From positions 37,739,701 to 37,803,700 of the forward strand of contig NC_030678.2 in NCBI RefSeq assembly GCF_000004195.4: a stretch of 64,000 nt of DNA, read 5' to 3'. Positions 9,928 through 21,550 of this stretch are shown piece by piece (position 1 is the stretch's first letter; each line of letters opens with the position of its first letter). The DNA comes from Xenopus tropicalis (taxonomy: Eukaryota; Chordata; Amphibia; Anura; Pipidae). The position numbers were made by a program, and so were the translations under genes. The notes under the pieces are model-generated. The model did not search any database. It saw only the letters and a list, made by a program, of their open reading frames with translations, and was not told where the DNA came from.

Positions 9928-12410
9928 TTAACCCTTTAATTGCCAGCAGAATTTCACATTTCGGTTCCGCTCAGTGCCAGACATTTTGTAAACATTCTGT
10001 GCTCTCTCAATGTAGGGGCTTTTACTGGGGGAAGGGTTAAGTTTAGGTAGACAAACTATATATTGTTTTTTTTCAGGAGAACCTGAGCTTTCCAAATCTG
10101 CCAGAATTTTTGTGTATTTACACTTCTGGAACAAGATTTAGAGCTTGAAATACAAAAGTCCCATGCCAATACCTGATATGTATAGCTTTATGGAGATTTC
10201 TCACTTCTATAGATCAAAAACTCCCAGCAGTATATTACTAAATTTTCAAAGCATTACAGCAGAATACGGCATACTTTAGATTCCAAAGCCAAAAATCCTG
10301 GAATATTAAGTTTACCCCAGGAAACGATATATTTTTGATAAGTACACATTCTGCTGAATCCGAAATAGGTAACCAAGTCTTCCAACTCCCAAGTACCAAA
10401 CAGCAAAGCTTTCCTGAAGTTAGCAGTTTCTATAAAAAATTATGGAAATTCAAAAAAATCACCTCAAAGCTTCCACTTTCAAGCACCTTATCTCCCACAT
10501 AGCATTAGATAGCAAGAAATCCTAAATATGAAAGTCAAGGGTCCACCGAACAGTTTGATGCCCATTGTGCATAGGATTACTAAAGTATCTGGAATTTAGA
10601 GACCCCAAAAGGAAGTTACAGTAGTACATACAAATTTCCCCGGAGATCTATTTATCTACTGAAAATTCAACATGTTTACTGCATTTTCTGTGGGGTAAAA
10701 ACACAAAAAATACATTGACCCGCCCAAAACCATATATTTTTGGAAAGTGCACATCAGGCGAATTCAAAATGGGCACCAATGTCTTTCTACTCCAAACTGC
10801 AGAGTTGCAATGCTTTCCCAAAATTACCAGCTTTGATGAAATACCTGAAAATCGCATCAAACCTTCCACTTTTAAGCACCTTACCACCCACATAACATTA
10901 GTTACCAAGAAAACACATCCTAAATATGAAAGCCAGGGGTCCACTGAACAGTTTGATGCCCATTGTGCATAGGATCACCAATGTATCTGGCATTTAGAGA
11001 CCCCAAAAGGAACTACAAAGTGAATACGCTGCAATATAAGCTACCGGCATGTGTATTATGTGCCATAAGACCCCCTAGCAGTACGGAGACCCTAGAAAAC
11101 CATATATTTTCCAAAAGTACACATTCTGACAAAACAAAAATGGGTAAATACATCTTTCTATGGCAAACTACCAAACTACAAAGCTATGCTAACCATAACA
11201 ACTGTTATGATATTTCTGAAAATTGTCACAAAGCTTGCATTTTACCCCATAATGTACTCCCGCATTTTGTAACATATCAACATAAAACACTGTAAATATG
11301 AACGCCAACGGTCTACTGTTTGATGCCCTATATGCATAGATCTACTAAACTATGTGGAGTACAGTGGCACTAAAATAAAAATAGTGCATATGAATTTTCA
11401 CATATGACGCTCCGACTCGTTCCTTTTTTTGCACCCGGTATGTGTAATATGTGCCATAAGACCCCCTAGCAGTATGGAGACCCTAGAAAACCATATATTT
11501 TACGAAAGTACACATTCTGACAAAACAAAAATGGGTAAATACATCTTTCTATGGCAAACTACCAAACTACAAAGCTATGCTAAACAGAACGGTTTTTATG
11601 ACATTTCTGAAAATTGTCACAAAGCTTGCATTTTACCCCATTATGTACTCCCACATTTTGTAATGTATCAATATAAAACACTCTAAATATGAATACCAGG
11701 GGTCTACTGAACAGTTTGATACCCTATATGCATAGATTTACCAAATTATGTGGCGTACTGTGGCACCCAAATAAAAATAGTCTATATGAATTTTCACATA
11801 TGACGCTCCGGCTTGTGCAGTTTTTGCACCTTGTATGTGTATTATGTGCCATAAGACCCCCTAACAGTACAGAGACCCTAGAAAACCATACATTTTCCAA
11901 AAGTACACATTCTAACAAAACAAAAATGGGTAAATACATCTTTCTACTGCAAACCTCCAAACTACAAAGCTATGCTAAACAGAACGGTTTTTCACCTTAT
12001 TATGTACCCCCACATTTTGTAACGTATCAACATAAAACACTATAAATATGAACTGCAGGGATCTAATGAACAGTTTGAAAATTGAAATACAGCAGACAAA
12101 ATGTCCATGTGCAAAAACAAGTAACAAAGAACAATGTGAAATGCAATAAAATTGCTAAAATAAAAAAATAAAAAAACGCTAAAATCAATGGGGGGTTTTT
12201 CCTAGTGATATCTGCAGTCAGAATCAAAGTTTGAGTATTTTGGTTTGGGCAAATTAGTTTTACAGACAAAGTCAAGCGAACAACAACTATGCATAACTGA
12301 AAATGCAATAAAATGGCTAAAAATGCAATAAATTGACTAAAAATGCACCAAAATCACAGAAAATGTAATAAAAACACCAAAATAATACACAAAGGGTATT
12401 GTGCAGTGTG
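9928..12410 (+). mobile_element. Large TTAA-ended element made mostly of a 390-bp tandem repeat
   Basis: The left end is ttaaccctttaattgccagc at 9928, matching the TTAACCCTTT start typical of frog piggyBac-type elements. The right end could not be fixed; repeat-like sequence continues to about 12410 with many 'aaaatgcaataaa' motifs. A second internal 'gggaagggttaa' at about 10030-10041 could be the right TIR of a small 113-bp element, in which case the tandem array is a separate repeat. The piggyBac label is inferred from the TTAA and TIR only; no transposase is seen. Confidence 0.45.
10164..12080 (+). repeat. Five tandem units of about 370-405 bp
   Basis: The landmark 'gtacacattctg' or its variant falls at 10342, 10747, 11117, 11508 and 11903, giving spacings of 405, 370, 391 and 395. 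Other landmarks repeat in phase: 'ataagaccccctagcagta', 'gggtaaatacatctttcta', 'gaacagtttgatgccc'. Units 3-5 are closest to each other and units 1-2 are older. Units 3-5 each keep an open plus-strand frame (10963-11295, 11429-11686, 11689-12045) with similar predicted peptides. Confidence 0.85.
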
Positions 12411-12545
12411 GTTAGCGAATATGCTACTGATCATTTTGTGCCTTTATTTTTGGTTTTGGGAAATGCATTGGCCATGGCACATTCTATTATTTTCATTACA
12501 AGAAATGCAGGTGGTCCCAAGAAATACCTGCCTAATGGTTCTAAC

Positions 12546-12740
12546 CAGGGCCACTCCTGCCGTGAGGCAAGTTGAAAACCTTGCCTTTGCCTCAGGTGGC
12601 AGGTAGCAGCCAGTTACCAGAGGTGGCAAAAAGCCGCCTCTGGAACTTTTAAGAGCTGAATTTTCACTTTTTAAAATGAAAATTTAGCTCTGCTAGTGCA
12701 GAGAGCACAATAGCGCTCTGTGCAAATGCATCATTTTATT
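12546..12740. mobile_element. CAGGGCC-type repeat fragment, hAT-like
   Basis: Begins cagggccactcctgccgtga and contains gcaagttga, cttgcctttgcctcaggtgg and a 'gccgcctctgg' block, a common frog or fish dispersed-repeat opening. The right end and target duplication are not resolved. The opposing 87- and 61-codon frames over it are not credible genes. Confidence 0.45.
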
Positions 12741-13178
12741 TAGCTGTGTAACAAAACAATATGTATTACTAAAAATGAAGTTGTTACTTTATTAGATATC
12801 CCATATAGAAATATTATGATATTGGTAAAGCAGATAAGGGCCATATAACATTAGTGTTTTCTATCCCATATAGAAAAAAATAGCATCTTTGCATATTATA
12901 CTAGATTTATTCAGTGGTTAAAGAACACCATTTCTCTCACCAGGATTTAGCATGTTTGATAACCACCAATCACTAGGCTGCATTTATTGATCACTTGATC
13001 AATACTTTACACTTTTTGTTATATTTACCCATAACTGTCGTAATGACGAGTTACCTGCCTGCAATAAATTAACATAATAAATGAACTAATTGGGGTTCTT
13101 TTAACTGGAATTCAGTCTTGGAGGCCTACTTGTATTACTGAATGAAACTATAAAAGTTTAATGACAAATTCACTCTAT
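12741..13178. other. Unassigned AT-rich DNA
   Basis: Nothing recognised apart from a short direct repeat of 'tatcccatatagaaa' (12796 and 12863). Confidence 0.4.
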
Positions 13179-13495
13179 GGGGCAAATTTGCTAAAACTCT
13201 GTCTTTAATGTCTGATATCCATGTGGGAAAAAGTCACAGAAACTGAGACTTTTTTAAATTGTTGCCCTGAAAACTCAAATGAATTGTTGCACAAAAACCA
13301 GCATCAAAAATCCGAAACCATCTAAATTTTCGAGGCAAATCTTTCAGGAAAGGGAAAGTACATCTACCATTGACTTCTACATTTCGCCAAATTTTAGCTG
13401 GCAAATTGTCAGATTCGGGTTTTTAGCTGTTTGGACACATAGTTATAGACTTGGAAAACCAAAAAATCCAACAATTAATAAATGGCCCCCTATAT
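13179..13495. mobile_element. Decayed fold-back MITE of the GGGGC/TTTACTAA type
   Basis: Left end tatggggcaaatttgctaaa and right end 'aataaatggccccctata' are inverted to one another and flanked by TA-rich trinucleotides. The interior 'gttcgtc'-like CpGs are mostly lost. The 80-codon frame is repeat-derived. Confidence 0.5.
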
Positions 13496-13879
13496 CTTTC
13501 AAAAATCATAAACATCTATAGTATCATAAACAAGAGTTATAAAATAGTTATAAAATACTTATAAAATACATTTCCTTTTTTCTTAGTCCTAAACAATATT
13601 ATAAAAAGTACTTCCCAACCCACAAAAACAAGAAACAGTGGGTAGGAGGGGTCCTCCAAATGTTTGGTGCTTTTGTTCCAAAACAGGAAATATGTCAGCA
13701 TAGAGCTGCAGATACTACAGGGATTATGTTCAATTAATGATGTATAATTGATCATCTGATTGCAGCATATATTCAGGAGTTGTTTATCAGCATAGCGCAG
13801 TAATCATAAGACACTGTATCCAATCAGCTTAATTATATTAGGTTAATGATAAATAATGATAGGGATGCATCATCCGATG
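13496..13879. other. Unassigned DNA
   Basis: No gene recognised. Short near-repeats of 'ataaaatagttataaaat' occur at about 13538-13570. Confidence 0.4.
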
Positions 13880-13887
13880 GTGGTATG

Positions 13888-14404
13888 TAGTGATGGGCGA
13901 AAAGTTTCGGCAGGCATGGATTCGCGGCGAATTTCCGCGTTTCGCCATTGGCAGATTGTTTCGCGAAACGGATGAAAAATTTCGCCGCGGAAAAATTCGC
14001 CGCACGTCCAAAAATTGTCGCCGGCAGCAAAAAAGAATAGTCGCGGGCGACAAAACAATAGCGCGCGACAAAATAATAGCCACGGGCGACGAAACAAGAG
14101 CCGCGCGACGAAACAAGAGCCGAGCGACGAAACAAAAGCCGTGCGACAAAATAATAGCTGCGGGCGACGAAACAAGAGCCGCGGGCGACGAAACAAGAGC
14201 CGCGCGCGACGAAATAATAGCCGCGCGACAAAACAATAGCTGCGGGAGACGAAACAATAGCCGCGTGACAAAATAATAGCCGCGGGCGACAATTTTTTTT
14301 GTCGCACAACATTTTCGCCGTTTCGCGAATTTTTCGTCGTTTCGCGGATCTTTTCGCCGTTTCGCGAATTTTTCGGCGAAACGGAACAGATTCGCTCATC
14401 ACTA
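13888..14404 (-). mobile_element. hAT MITE with expanded interior array
   Basis: TIRs tagtgatgggcgaaa and ttcgctcatcacta, with a perfect 8-bp duplication gtggtatg (13880-13887 and 14405-14412). The interior 14030-14300 is an array of units of about 18-20 bp, each reading roughly 'gcgacgaaacaagagccgc'. On the minus strand this gives 139-192-codon open frames in all three frames, full of repeated FVAR, RRPRLLF and SSPAA patterns. They are array artefacts, not proteins. High CpG retention suggests a comparatively young copy. Confidence 0.92.
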
Positions 14405-14596
14405 GTGGTATGTAAATTTAAATGATACAGATATGGTGTTTGGCACACAATACATTTGATAAGTATATTTAGTACTGCTTACTTTGTATAGAATCAAGTA
14501 GTTACGCATATCCAGTGCTATATTGCATCCAAACAGTTGTGAATTCCGCAAAGAAACAGCAATATATATAATACTATGCAATATAAATTATACCAA

Positions 14597-15105
14597 GGGG
14601 CTGATTTACTAAGACACGAATTCGAATCCGAATTGGAAAAATTCCGATTGGAAAACGAACATTTTGCCACTTTTTCGTATTTTTTGCGATTTTTTCGGCG
14701 CCTTTATTACTTTTCGGAAATTGTCGCGACTTTTTCATTACCGATACGATTTGCGCAAAAAAACGTGAGTTTTTCGTAGCCGTTACGATTCGCTCGTATC
14801 TTGTCGCGACTTTTTCGTATTGAGCGTTCGTAAGCGGCGGACGAAACTTTCTGACTTAGCATGATTTTGGAAGCCTCCCATAGGACTCAATGGCACCCTG
14901 CAGCTCCAACCTGGCCCAAGAAAAGTTACCATACTGAAGCTTGAATGAATCCGAACGCTACAAAAAATCACCAGATTTTGCGCAACATTCAGAATGGCAA
15001 CGAAAAAGTCGCGATAATTTTCCGAAAAATCACCAAATACCGATCATTACGAAAAAACGCAATCGGACGCATTCGGCCCCTTCGTGGGTAAGTAAATGTG
15101 CCCCC
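14597..15105. mobile_element. Fold-back MITE, GGGGCTGATTTACTAA family (copy 1)
   Basis: Begins ggggctgatttactaagaca and ends gtaaatgtgcccc, ends inverted to each other. The interior is CpG-rich with many 'acgaaaaagtcgcgat' words in inverted order. The central part 'cctcccataggactcaatgg' is shared with the copy at 57115. Flanking trinucleotides caa and cta are not identical. Confidence 0.78.
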
Positions 15106-15495
15106 TAGAGTAGTAAAAAGGTGTCATGTGAACTGCAGAATTTGATACCATGTGTACAGAAAGGCTAACAAGCACACAATTTGGCATTGCTGCTCTACAT
15201 TATTGCACTATGTCTCTATTTTGGGATACTTCAACATTCAATATCAAATAGTGCCATGTCCACCCAAAACGCAATATCATTTAAAATTGCATACCATTAT
15301 TGGATGATTTATCTGTATAAGTATGGTTCATTAATCTGATATAATTAGGTTGATTGGATACATTGTCTTACAACTACTGCCAAATTTGCTTATGCTGCTG
15401 CCCTTCTATCAAATATATTCTACAGACAGTTGACTTATTTGATCAATTATACATAATTAACTGAACATAATTGTTTCAATACTTGCCACACCATA

Positions 15496-15655
15496 CAGGT
15501 ATAGATCTATTATCCAGAAACTCCTATTGGGTTTATGTAATGTTTAAATACATTTCTAGTAGACTTAAGGTATGCTGATGCAAATTACAGAAAGATCCCT
15601 TATCTGAAAAAAAACAACAGGTCCTGAGCATTCTACATAACAGGTCCCATACCTG
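15496..15655. mobile_element. CAGGTATGGGA TA-target MITE, internally deleted
   Basis: Ends caggtatagatctattatcc and 'aggtcccatacctg', with TA on both sides (15494-15495 and 15656-15657). Only about half the length of the full copy at 19070; the central section is missing. The TA duplication suggests the Tc1/mariner group by inference. Confidence 0.75.
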
Positions 15656-15657
15656 TA

Positions 15658-16245
15658 TAGCCATTTGTCCTGTTTCAAAAGCAGGATCAAAAGTAACAAA
15701 CCCTTTAAGGGGTGCCCTCTTATCTATGAGCGTGGTATATAGAGTTAGTTTATCATTAAACAATTAGGTTATCTACACTTTTTTGGCTGACATCTCTCCA
15801 CAGTGGAAGGTGAGGTATGTAGGGTGAAATGTTACTTTTGAAATTGTAATACTTGTAGAAACTGTTAAATGGAAATATCACCAGGTAAGTGCAATGTGAT
15901 CAAAAGTGAATACACTTTTTTTCCATAAAATGCATAGAAGATATGTATTTTTTTTAATTTTGGGGTTCTTTACCCAAATAAATGCAGATCAGAATCGATC
16001 CAGTTTGAAAAATAAAGTAATTAGTTGCCTGAGTTATCTTAAGTAATGTTGCCACTTGCTAAAATAAATCATCCTCTGAAGGATCATCCTATCCATGAAT
16101 AACTTGAAAAAATTTACAAATTAGGAATACTACCTGGTACAAATGGTATGCACAAAAAAAAACAGGAGCCAATCAATCAATAGAAAAATGTTGTAACATA
16201 CTCATAAATCATAAGGCATTAATAAAATCTAAGAATATCATACAC
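15658..16245. other. Unassigned AT-rich DNA
   Basis: No recognised gene or repeat between the TA-target MITE and the fold-back pair. Confidence 0.4.
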
Positions 16246-16248
16246 TAA

Positions 16249-16749
16249 GGGGCTGATTTACTAACCCACGAATCCGACCCGAATTGGAAAAGTTCCGACT
16301 TGAAAACGAACATTTTGCGATTTTTTCGTATGTTTTGCGATTTTTTCGGATTCTGTACGAATTTTTCGTTACCAATACGATTTTTGCGTAAAAACGCGAG
16401 TTTTTCGTATCCATTACGAAAGTTGCGTAAAAAGTTGCGCATTTTTCGTAGCGTTAAAACTTACGCGAAAAGTTGCGCATTTTTCGTAGCGTTAAAACTT
16501 AACGCTACGAAAAATGCGCAACTTTTCGCGTAAGTTTTAACGCTACGAAAAATGCGCAACTTTTTACGCAACTTTCGTAATGGATAGGAAAACGCGCGTT
16601 TTTACGCAAAAATTGTATTGGTAACGAAAAATTCGTAAAGAATCCGAAAAAATCGCAAAACATACGAAAAAAACGCAAAATACCAATCATTACGAAAAAA
16701 ACGCAATCGGACTCCATTCGACCCGTTCGTGGGTAAGTAAATCAGCCCC
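16249..16749. mobile_element. Fold-back MITE (copy 2), left member of a back-to-back pair
   Basis: Starts ggggctgatttactaaccca and ends gtaagtaaatcagcccc. Flanked by TAA at 16246-16248 and 16750-16752. The two halves are near-complementary around a centre close to 16500, so the whole element can fold into one long hairpin. The 65-77-codon frames on both strands arise from this symmetry. Confidence 0.88.
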
Positions 16750-16752
16750 TAA

Positions 16753-17283
16753 GGGGCACATTTACTAACCCACGAACGGGCCGAATGCGTCCGATTGCGT
16801 TTTTTTCGTAATGATCAGTATTTTGCGATTTTTTTGGAAAATTTTCGCGACTTTTTCGTTACCAATACGATTTGTGCGAAAAAACGCGAGTTTTTCGTAG
16901 CCATTCCGAAAGTTGCGCAAAATCTTGCGATTTTTCGTAGCGTTAAAACTTGCGTGAAAAGTCACAATTTTTTCGTAGTGTTAAAACTTGCACGAAACAT
17001 CACGCCTTTTAAGTTTTAACGCTACGGAAAAGGCGCGACTTTTCGCGCAAGTTTTACCGCTACGAAAAAATCGCCAGATTTTGCGCAACTTTCGGAATGG
17101 CTACGAAAAACTCGCGTTTTTTCACGCCAATCGTATTGGTAACGAAAAAGTCGCGATAATTTCCGAAAAGTCGTAAAGTCGCAGAAAAAATCGCAAAATA
17201 TACGAAAAAGTCGCAAAATGTTCGTTGTCCAATCGGAATTTTTCCAATTCGGTTTCGAATTCGTGTCTTAGTAAATCAGCCCC
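16753..17283. mobile_element. Fold-back MITE (copy 3), right member of a back-to-back pair
   Basis: Starts ggggcacatttactaaccca and ends agtaaatcagcccc. Flanked by TAA at 16750-16752 (shared with copy 2) and 17284-17286. Its two halves fold on each other near 17010. The 3-bp TAA duplication matches the TWA target of PIF/Harbinger elements, which is the basis for that assignment. Confidence 0.88.
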
Positions 17284-17286
17284 TAA

Positions 17287-17938
17287 GAAAGGAACTTTGG
17301 TCCTATAGGTAGTCAGAAATTTGAAGAAATATTCCAAATATTACTATTATGTAGAAAAGTATAAAGCAACACTTTCCGCATATAAGAAATTTGTCCTGAC
17401 ATTAAACAGTACTGGGAAACTATTTGGTTACTTTTTTTCCCCATGAATTCCAAATTGTCTTCTGCGCCTCTTTTAAAATGTATCAGTGCGACAAGGTTAA
17501 AGTGGCGTGACCCTGAACATCCAACAGTCTATAAGGTTAACTCAGTAATCAGCCTTCACTGTTCCTATAAAGACATGCCAACTCATATGGAACTGACATT
17601 TTGTAGTAAGTAGATATTACAAAAACATAAACTCTGAAACCATATGTTGACCTCTTCATTTAAACTGACCCATTTAATCATTTTCATATTATTTTCAAGG
17701 ATAAAGCCAACAGCTCACTTACAGTAGATACAGAATGAAAAATAAAGGATAAATAGTTAATATGTAAAATTTAATGTAATAACAAAAAGGTATTTGCAGC
17801 TATTAGACTTGGATGGCTGGCTAAATTCTCTTTATAAATGATCTTTACACTGGTTTGGCATGATATCTGCACAGAAGTGGACACAGGAAAATAAAGGACC
17901 TGTTAAGATAACTAGATTCCCAATTAATTTCCCCAGTT
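17287..17938. other. Unassigned AT-rich DNA
   Basis: Nothing recognised. Confidence 0.4.
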
Positions 17939-18136
17939 CACCATTAACAAATTGTTTTGCGAGACTTCAGCGAAAATTCACTGCAGAAAAATTTGTCACC
18001 GTAAAAAAAAATTTGGGGTTGCGTCAAATTGGGCACTGCCATGTCAAATTGGGCATGGTAGCATCTAAATGGGCGCAGTCAAAAAAAAAAAAAGACACAG
18101 GTAACAAAAAAGCAGCACAACAAACGCGTTTCACTG
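17939..18136 (-). mobile_element. hAT MITE fragment without termini
   Basis: Contains family words 'caccattaacaaattg', 'gacttcagcgaaaattcac', 'tcaaattgggca' and 'aacgcgtttcac'. Both TIRs are missing. The 100- and 68-codon frames across it are not genes. Confidence 0.6.
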
Positions 18137-18651
18137 CATTTCCAACTACTGTTGGATACTGATGGTATCTGGCACTGAATGCAGCGAGCACAATTATGCT
18201 AATCCCATGAAAGAATGTTGAAATGTGCAAATATGACCAAACTTAGTAGTATTTTTCTCAAAACAGTCACAAAGCAAAAACAGCACAAAATATATCATAG
18301 GCAGTGTATAAACAAAACACTTTTGATTTCTTTAATATCTAATTACATGTACTGTATGTTGCAATAATGCTCATACATTTTACAACTGTGACCTGGTTTC
18401 AGAAAAACTCAGGGCTGACTGAAAAAAAAGACCAAAAGTCTGTGATTTCTAGTAGTTTGATCTCTTATGTCAAATCTTTCCTGCTCTTTTCTTAAAGTCA
18501 GGATTTTTTTTAATAGATTGACACCTTTATCAAATACATGTTGGCAGACAGTTTGGCTGCTTTTCACAGTTCAAAGCTATTCTGCCCTATGCTAAGATGC
18601 TCAGCAATGGCACTATTCCCTGTCAATCATAAAGATTCAGACTAGTGATAA

Positions 18652-18860
18652 GTGAAAGTGCCCCATTTTGCTTCACTGAAAAAAATGTGCAAAATTGCAC
18701 CACTTTTTTTGTGCAATATGCATTAGAGTCAATAGGTGTTATTCTCTCTCTTTTTTCCAATATGAAAAAACATACATTTTTTTCTGACCAAAACTTGGTA
18801 CAGTTCTAGAGCAGATTTGTGGACATTTTCGCCCCTAGCAAAAACATTTGCTCTTCCCAA
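18652..18860 (+). mobile_element. Diverged hAT MITE copy
   Basis: Left end ctagtgataagtgaaagtgc followed by ccattttgcttcactg; the right side keeps only 'acatttgctcttccc'. No target duplication can be read. Confidence 0.5.
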
Positions 18861-19069
18861 ATCCTGAATCCCTGATTAGTACTACATGCAGAGTCTGTCT
18901 CCTTAGTAGAATGATTTGTACCTGAAAGATTTAATATTTATTGGTTAAGTTTCCAGTGTTAATATTTGCTGCGTTTATGCTGCCAAAACATGTGTCTGGA
19001 ATGATTTACCTAGCTAGAGCCCAATGAAGTCTTTATATTCATAGCATTCACTGCATGGCAAAAGTAGTA

Positions 19070-19396
19070 CAGGTATGGGATCCATTATCCAGAAACCTGT
19101 TATCCAGAAAGCTCTGAATTACAGAAAGGCAATCTCCCATAGACTCCATTATAAGCAAATAATTCTAATTTTTACAAATTATTTCATTTTTCTGTAATAA
19201 AAAAAACAGTACATTGTACTTGATCCCAACTAAGATATATTTACTCCTTACTGGAGACAAAACAATTCTATTGGGTTTATTTAATGTTTAAATTATTTTT
19301 TAGTAGACTTAAGGTATGGAGGTCACAATTACAGAAATACCCCTTATCTGGAAAACTCCAGGTCCCAAGCATTCTGGATATCAGGCCCCATACCTG
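19070..19396. mobile_element. CAGGTATGGGA TA-target MITE, full length
   Basis: TIRs caggtatgggatccattatc and 'ggccccatacctg', flanked by TA (19068-19069 and 19397-19398). The interior has the family order: calls to 'cccatagactcc', 'cttgatcccaactaagata', 'attgggtttatttaatgt', 'agtagacttaaggtatg'. This is a very common frog repeat. The Tc1/mariner placement is inferred from the TA target. Confidence 0.88.
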
Positions 19397-19398
19397 TA

Positions 19399-20733
19399 TA
19401 GAGAATTAGAAAACCATGAAAGTGTAATTTTTATTATTAGCAATATGGAAGACAGTAACCTTATATAATTTGCTTACATACAAATATATAATAACAAACA
19501 TATAATACAAATTACCTACTTGACCATTTATCACTCAGTGACTTGGAGGCTTTACATAAAGTCCATTATTTTATGAAAAAAAACGTTTTAAAAATAAATT
19601 TAGATGTCTCCAAGGTAATAAATATACTCAAAACCTCATAAGAAATGCATGTTGATTATATTTTTATATGTGTATATATGTTTTTTATATGTTGATTTTA
19701 TTTTTTTATGCACTGTAAAATGCCCTGGTTTTCAAATTCTGTATTTTGCAGTCTCGAAAAGTAAGACATTTTATTTCTAAGCTTTTCCAATGGGAATTTT
19801 TAAAAATGTCTAAAGAAATATTTGTTGTTGTTCATTAAGTGAAAACCTTTTCTTTTAGTTTTGCAAATTCCAGTCTCTGTTTCTATTTTGTGAAAGAAAT
19901 TGTAGCCTTGCCACAGATGTGCCAAGTAATAATGTCAGTTTTTATTTGAAATATTTATTTTGTCAATATTTTATAATGATTTTTTCTTTGTGAGTGCAAT
20001 ATCCTGCTGCTCTTTCTCCTAACACTCTTCAAACAAGTTTTACATCTCAAGAGCTTTTCTTCAGTGATATAGTGAGTGTCACCAAAGATCAAACAGCAGA
20101 AACTTATTATTAATGCATCAAATGCACTTTCAGAAAGAAGCTATCCAGTGTCCAAACACTTGTATTTTACACAGTAACTTCAGTTTTCTAACAAGCTATT
20201 CAGCAATTTTAAGATTACATCTATGATTCAGCACATACGTTATCGTTTTAGTAATTCTAGTTTTTAAAAGTCTGAGGCACATGTTAGCATGGCTACATTA
20301 AACTACTGTCAGCTATAGAAATATTAATCACTACTGCAGTGACAGCTCTAAACATCAAAATGTATGGTTCTTTTTCAAGGAAGTTTCCAACAGATAGGTG
20401 AAAACAACAGAGCCTTCAAAAGGACCATTTCCTACTAGAACATCTTTTAATAGGTTTGCTTATGCTGGGGACACTTAAATTATTATTTTATGAAAACTCA
20501 AAATAGGAGTCTATGAAGAAATTTACAATTTTTCTCATAAAATTGAATCTGGCCCATTATTTGTTGACATTTTTGGATTAGTTTTTTATAGGTCTTGTGA
20601 GGTTTTGGAACATCAAAAGGCAAGAAAAGTACAAAAAAAACAAGTACAAAAACTTTATTATACATTATAAATGCAAAATAATTCACCGCTGAGAATGATG
20701 ATTCCCTGCACATGTTAGGCATGATGCTTACAT
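19399..20733. other. Unassigned AT-rich DNA, 1.3 kb
   Basis: No gene or known repeat recognised. The 74-codon minus frame at 20498-20722 is isolated and has no visible domain. Confidence 0.4.
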
Positions 20734-20736
20734 CTA

Positions 20737-21244
20737 GGGGCTGATTTACTAAGACACGAATTCCGACCGAATTGGAAGAATTCCGATTGGAAAACGAACA
20801 TTTTGCGACTTTTTCGTATTTTTTGCGATTTTTTTCGGCGCCTTTACGACTTTTTGGAAATTATCGCGACTTTTTCGTTACCAATACGATTTACGCGAAA
20901 AAACGCGAGTTTTTCGTAGCCATTCCGAAAGTTGCAATTTTTTCGTAGCGTTAAAACTTGCGCGAAAAGTTGCGCTTTTTTCGTAGCGTTAAAACTTAAA
21001 AGGCGTGACGTTTCGCGCAAGTTTTAACACTACGAAAAAATCGCAACTTTTTGCGCAAGTTTTAACGCTACGAAAAAATCGCATCTTTCGGAATGGCTAC
21101 GGAAAACTCGCGTTTTTTCGCAAAAATCGTATTGGTAACGAAAAAGTCGCGATAATTTTCCGAAAAAATCGCAAAAAAACGATCATTACGAAAAAACCGC
21201 AATCGGACGCATTCGGCCCGTTCGTGGGTTAGTAAATGTGCCCC
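20737..21244. mobile_element. Fold-back MITE (copy 4)
   Basis: Starts ggggctgatttactaagaca and ends ttagtaaatgtgcccc. Flanking trinucleotides cta and ata are close to the TWA/TNA pattern. Inverted halves meet near 21000 around 'cgttaaaacttaaaaggcg'. CpGs are well kept. Confidence 0.82.
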
Positions 21245-21257
21245 ATAGAGATTATGT

Positions 21258-21550
21258 TATATTTTTCTTCATTATATTATCCTGTGATCAGATATGGGGA
21301 TAAAGGGCAGACTTGTTCAGTGCTAGGAAAATGTTTATTGCATTCAACTCCAATTTCAGAAACAAGGAACATAAAGCCAGATTTACACAGATGAGCTGGA
21401 ATTCTCATTGGAGAATATATTGCATTTTAATGCAGCCACTGACTGTGGATATTTGGAAAATGTTTTGGAAAAGTTTTATTGTGCAATATTGCTTTAAGAA
21501 TACAACCCTGATGTGGACCTACAGCTCCCAGAATGCCTCAATCTCCACTA
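21258..21550 (+). repeat. Interspersed repeat shared with 58445-58790 (inverted copy)
   Basis: Words in common with the complement of 58.4-58.8 kb, in the same order: 'atggggataaagg', 'gacttgttcag', 'agatttacacagat', 'agctggaattctcattgga', 'attgtgcaatattgcttta', 'gaatacaaccctgatg'. The 141-codon frame at 21313-21738 lies here and matches a frame in the other copy, so it is repeat-derived. It carries a ZNF143/STAF-like motif at 21517-21537. Confidence 0.75.

Noticed and set aside
14030..14300. Possible CRISPR or satellite centromere array
   Set aside because: Short degenerate units bounded by hAT TIRs and an 8-bp duplication explain it fully.
13833..14448. Long minus-strand open frames (139-192 codons) at 13.8-14.4 kb
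   Set aside because: They run through the 18-20-bp array of a hAT MITE and exist in all three frames with the same repeated residues, so they reflect the array and not a protein.
16440..16560. Rho-independent terminator-like hairpin
   Set aside because: It is the centre of a palindromic fold-back MITE in a eukaryotic context.
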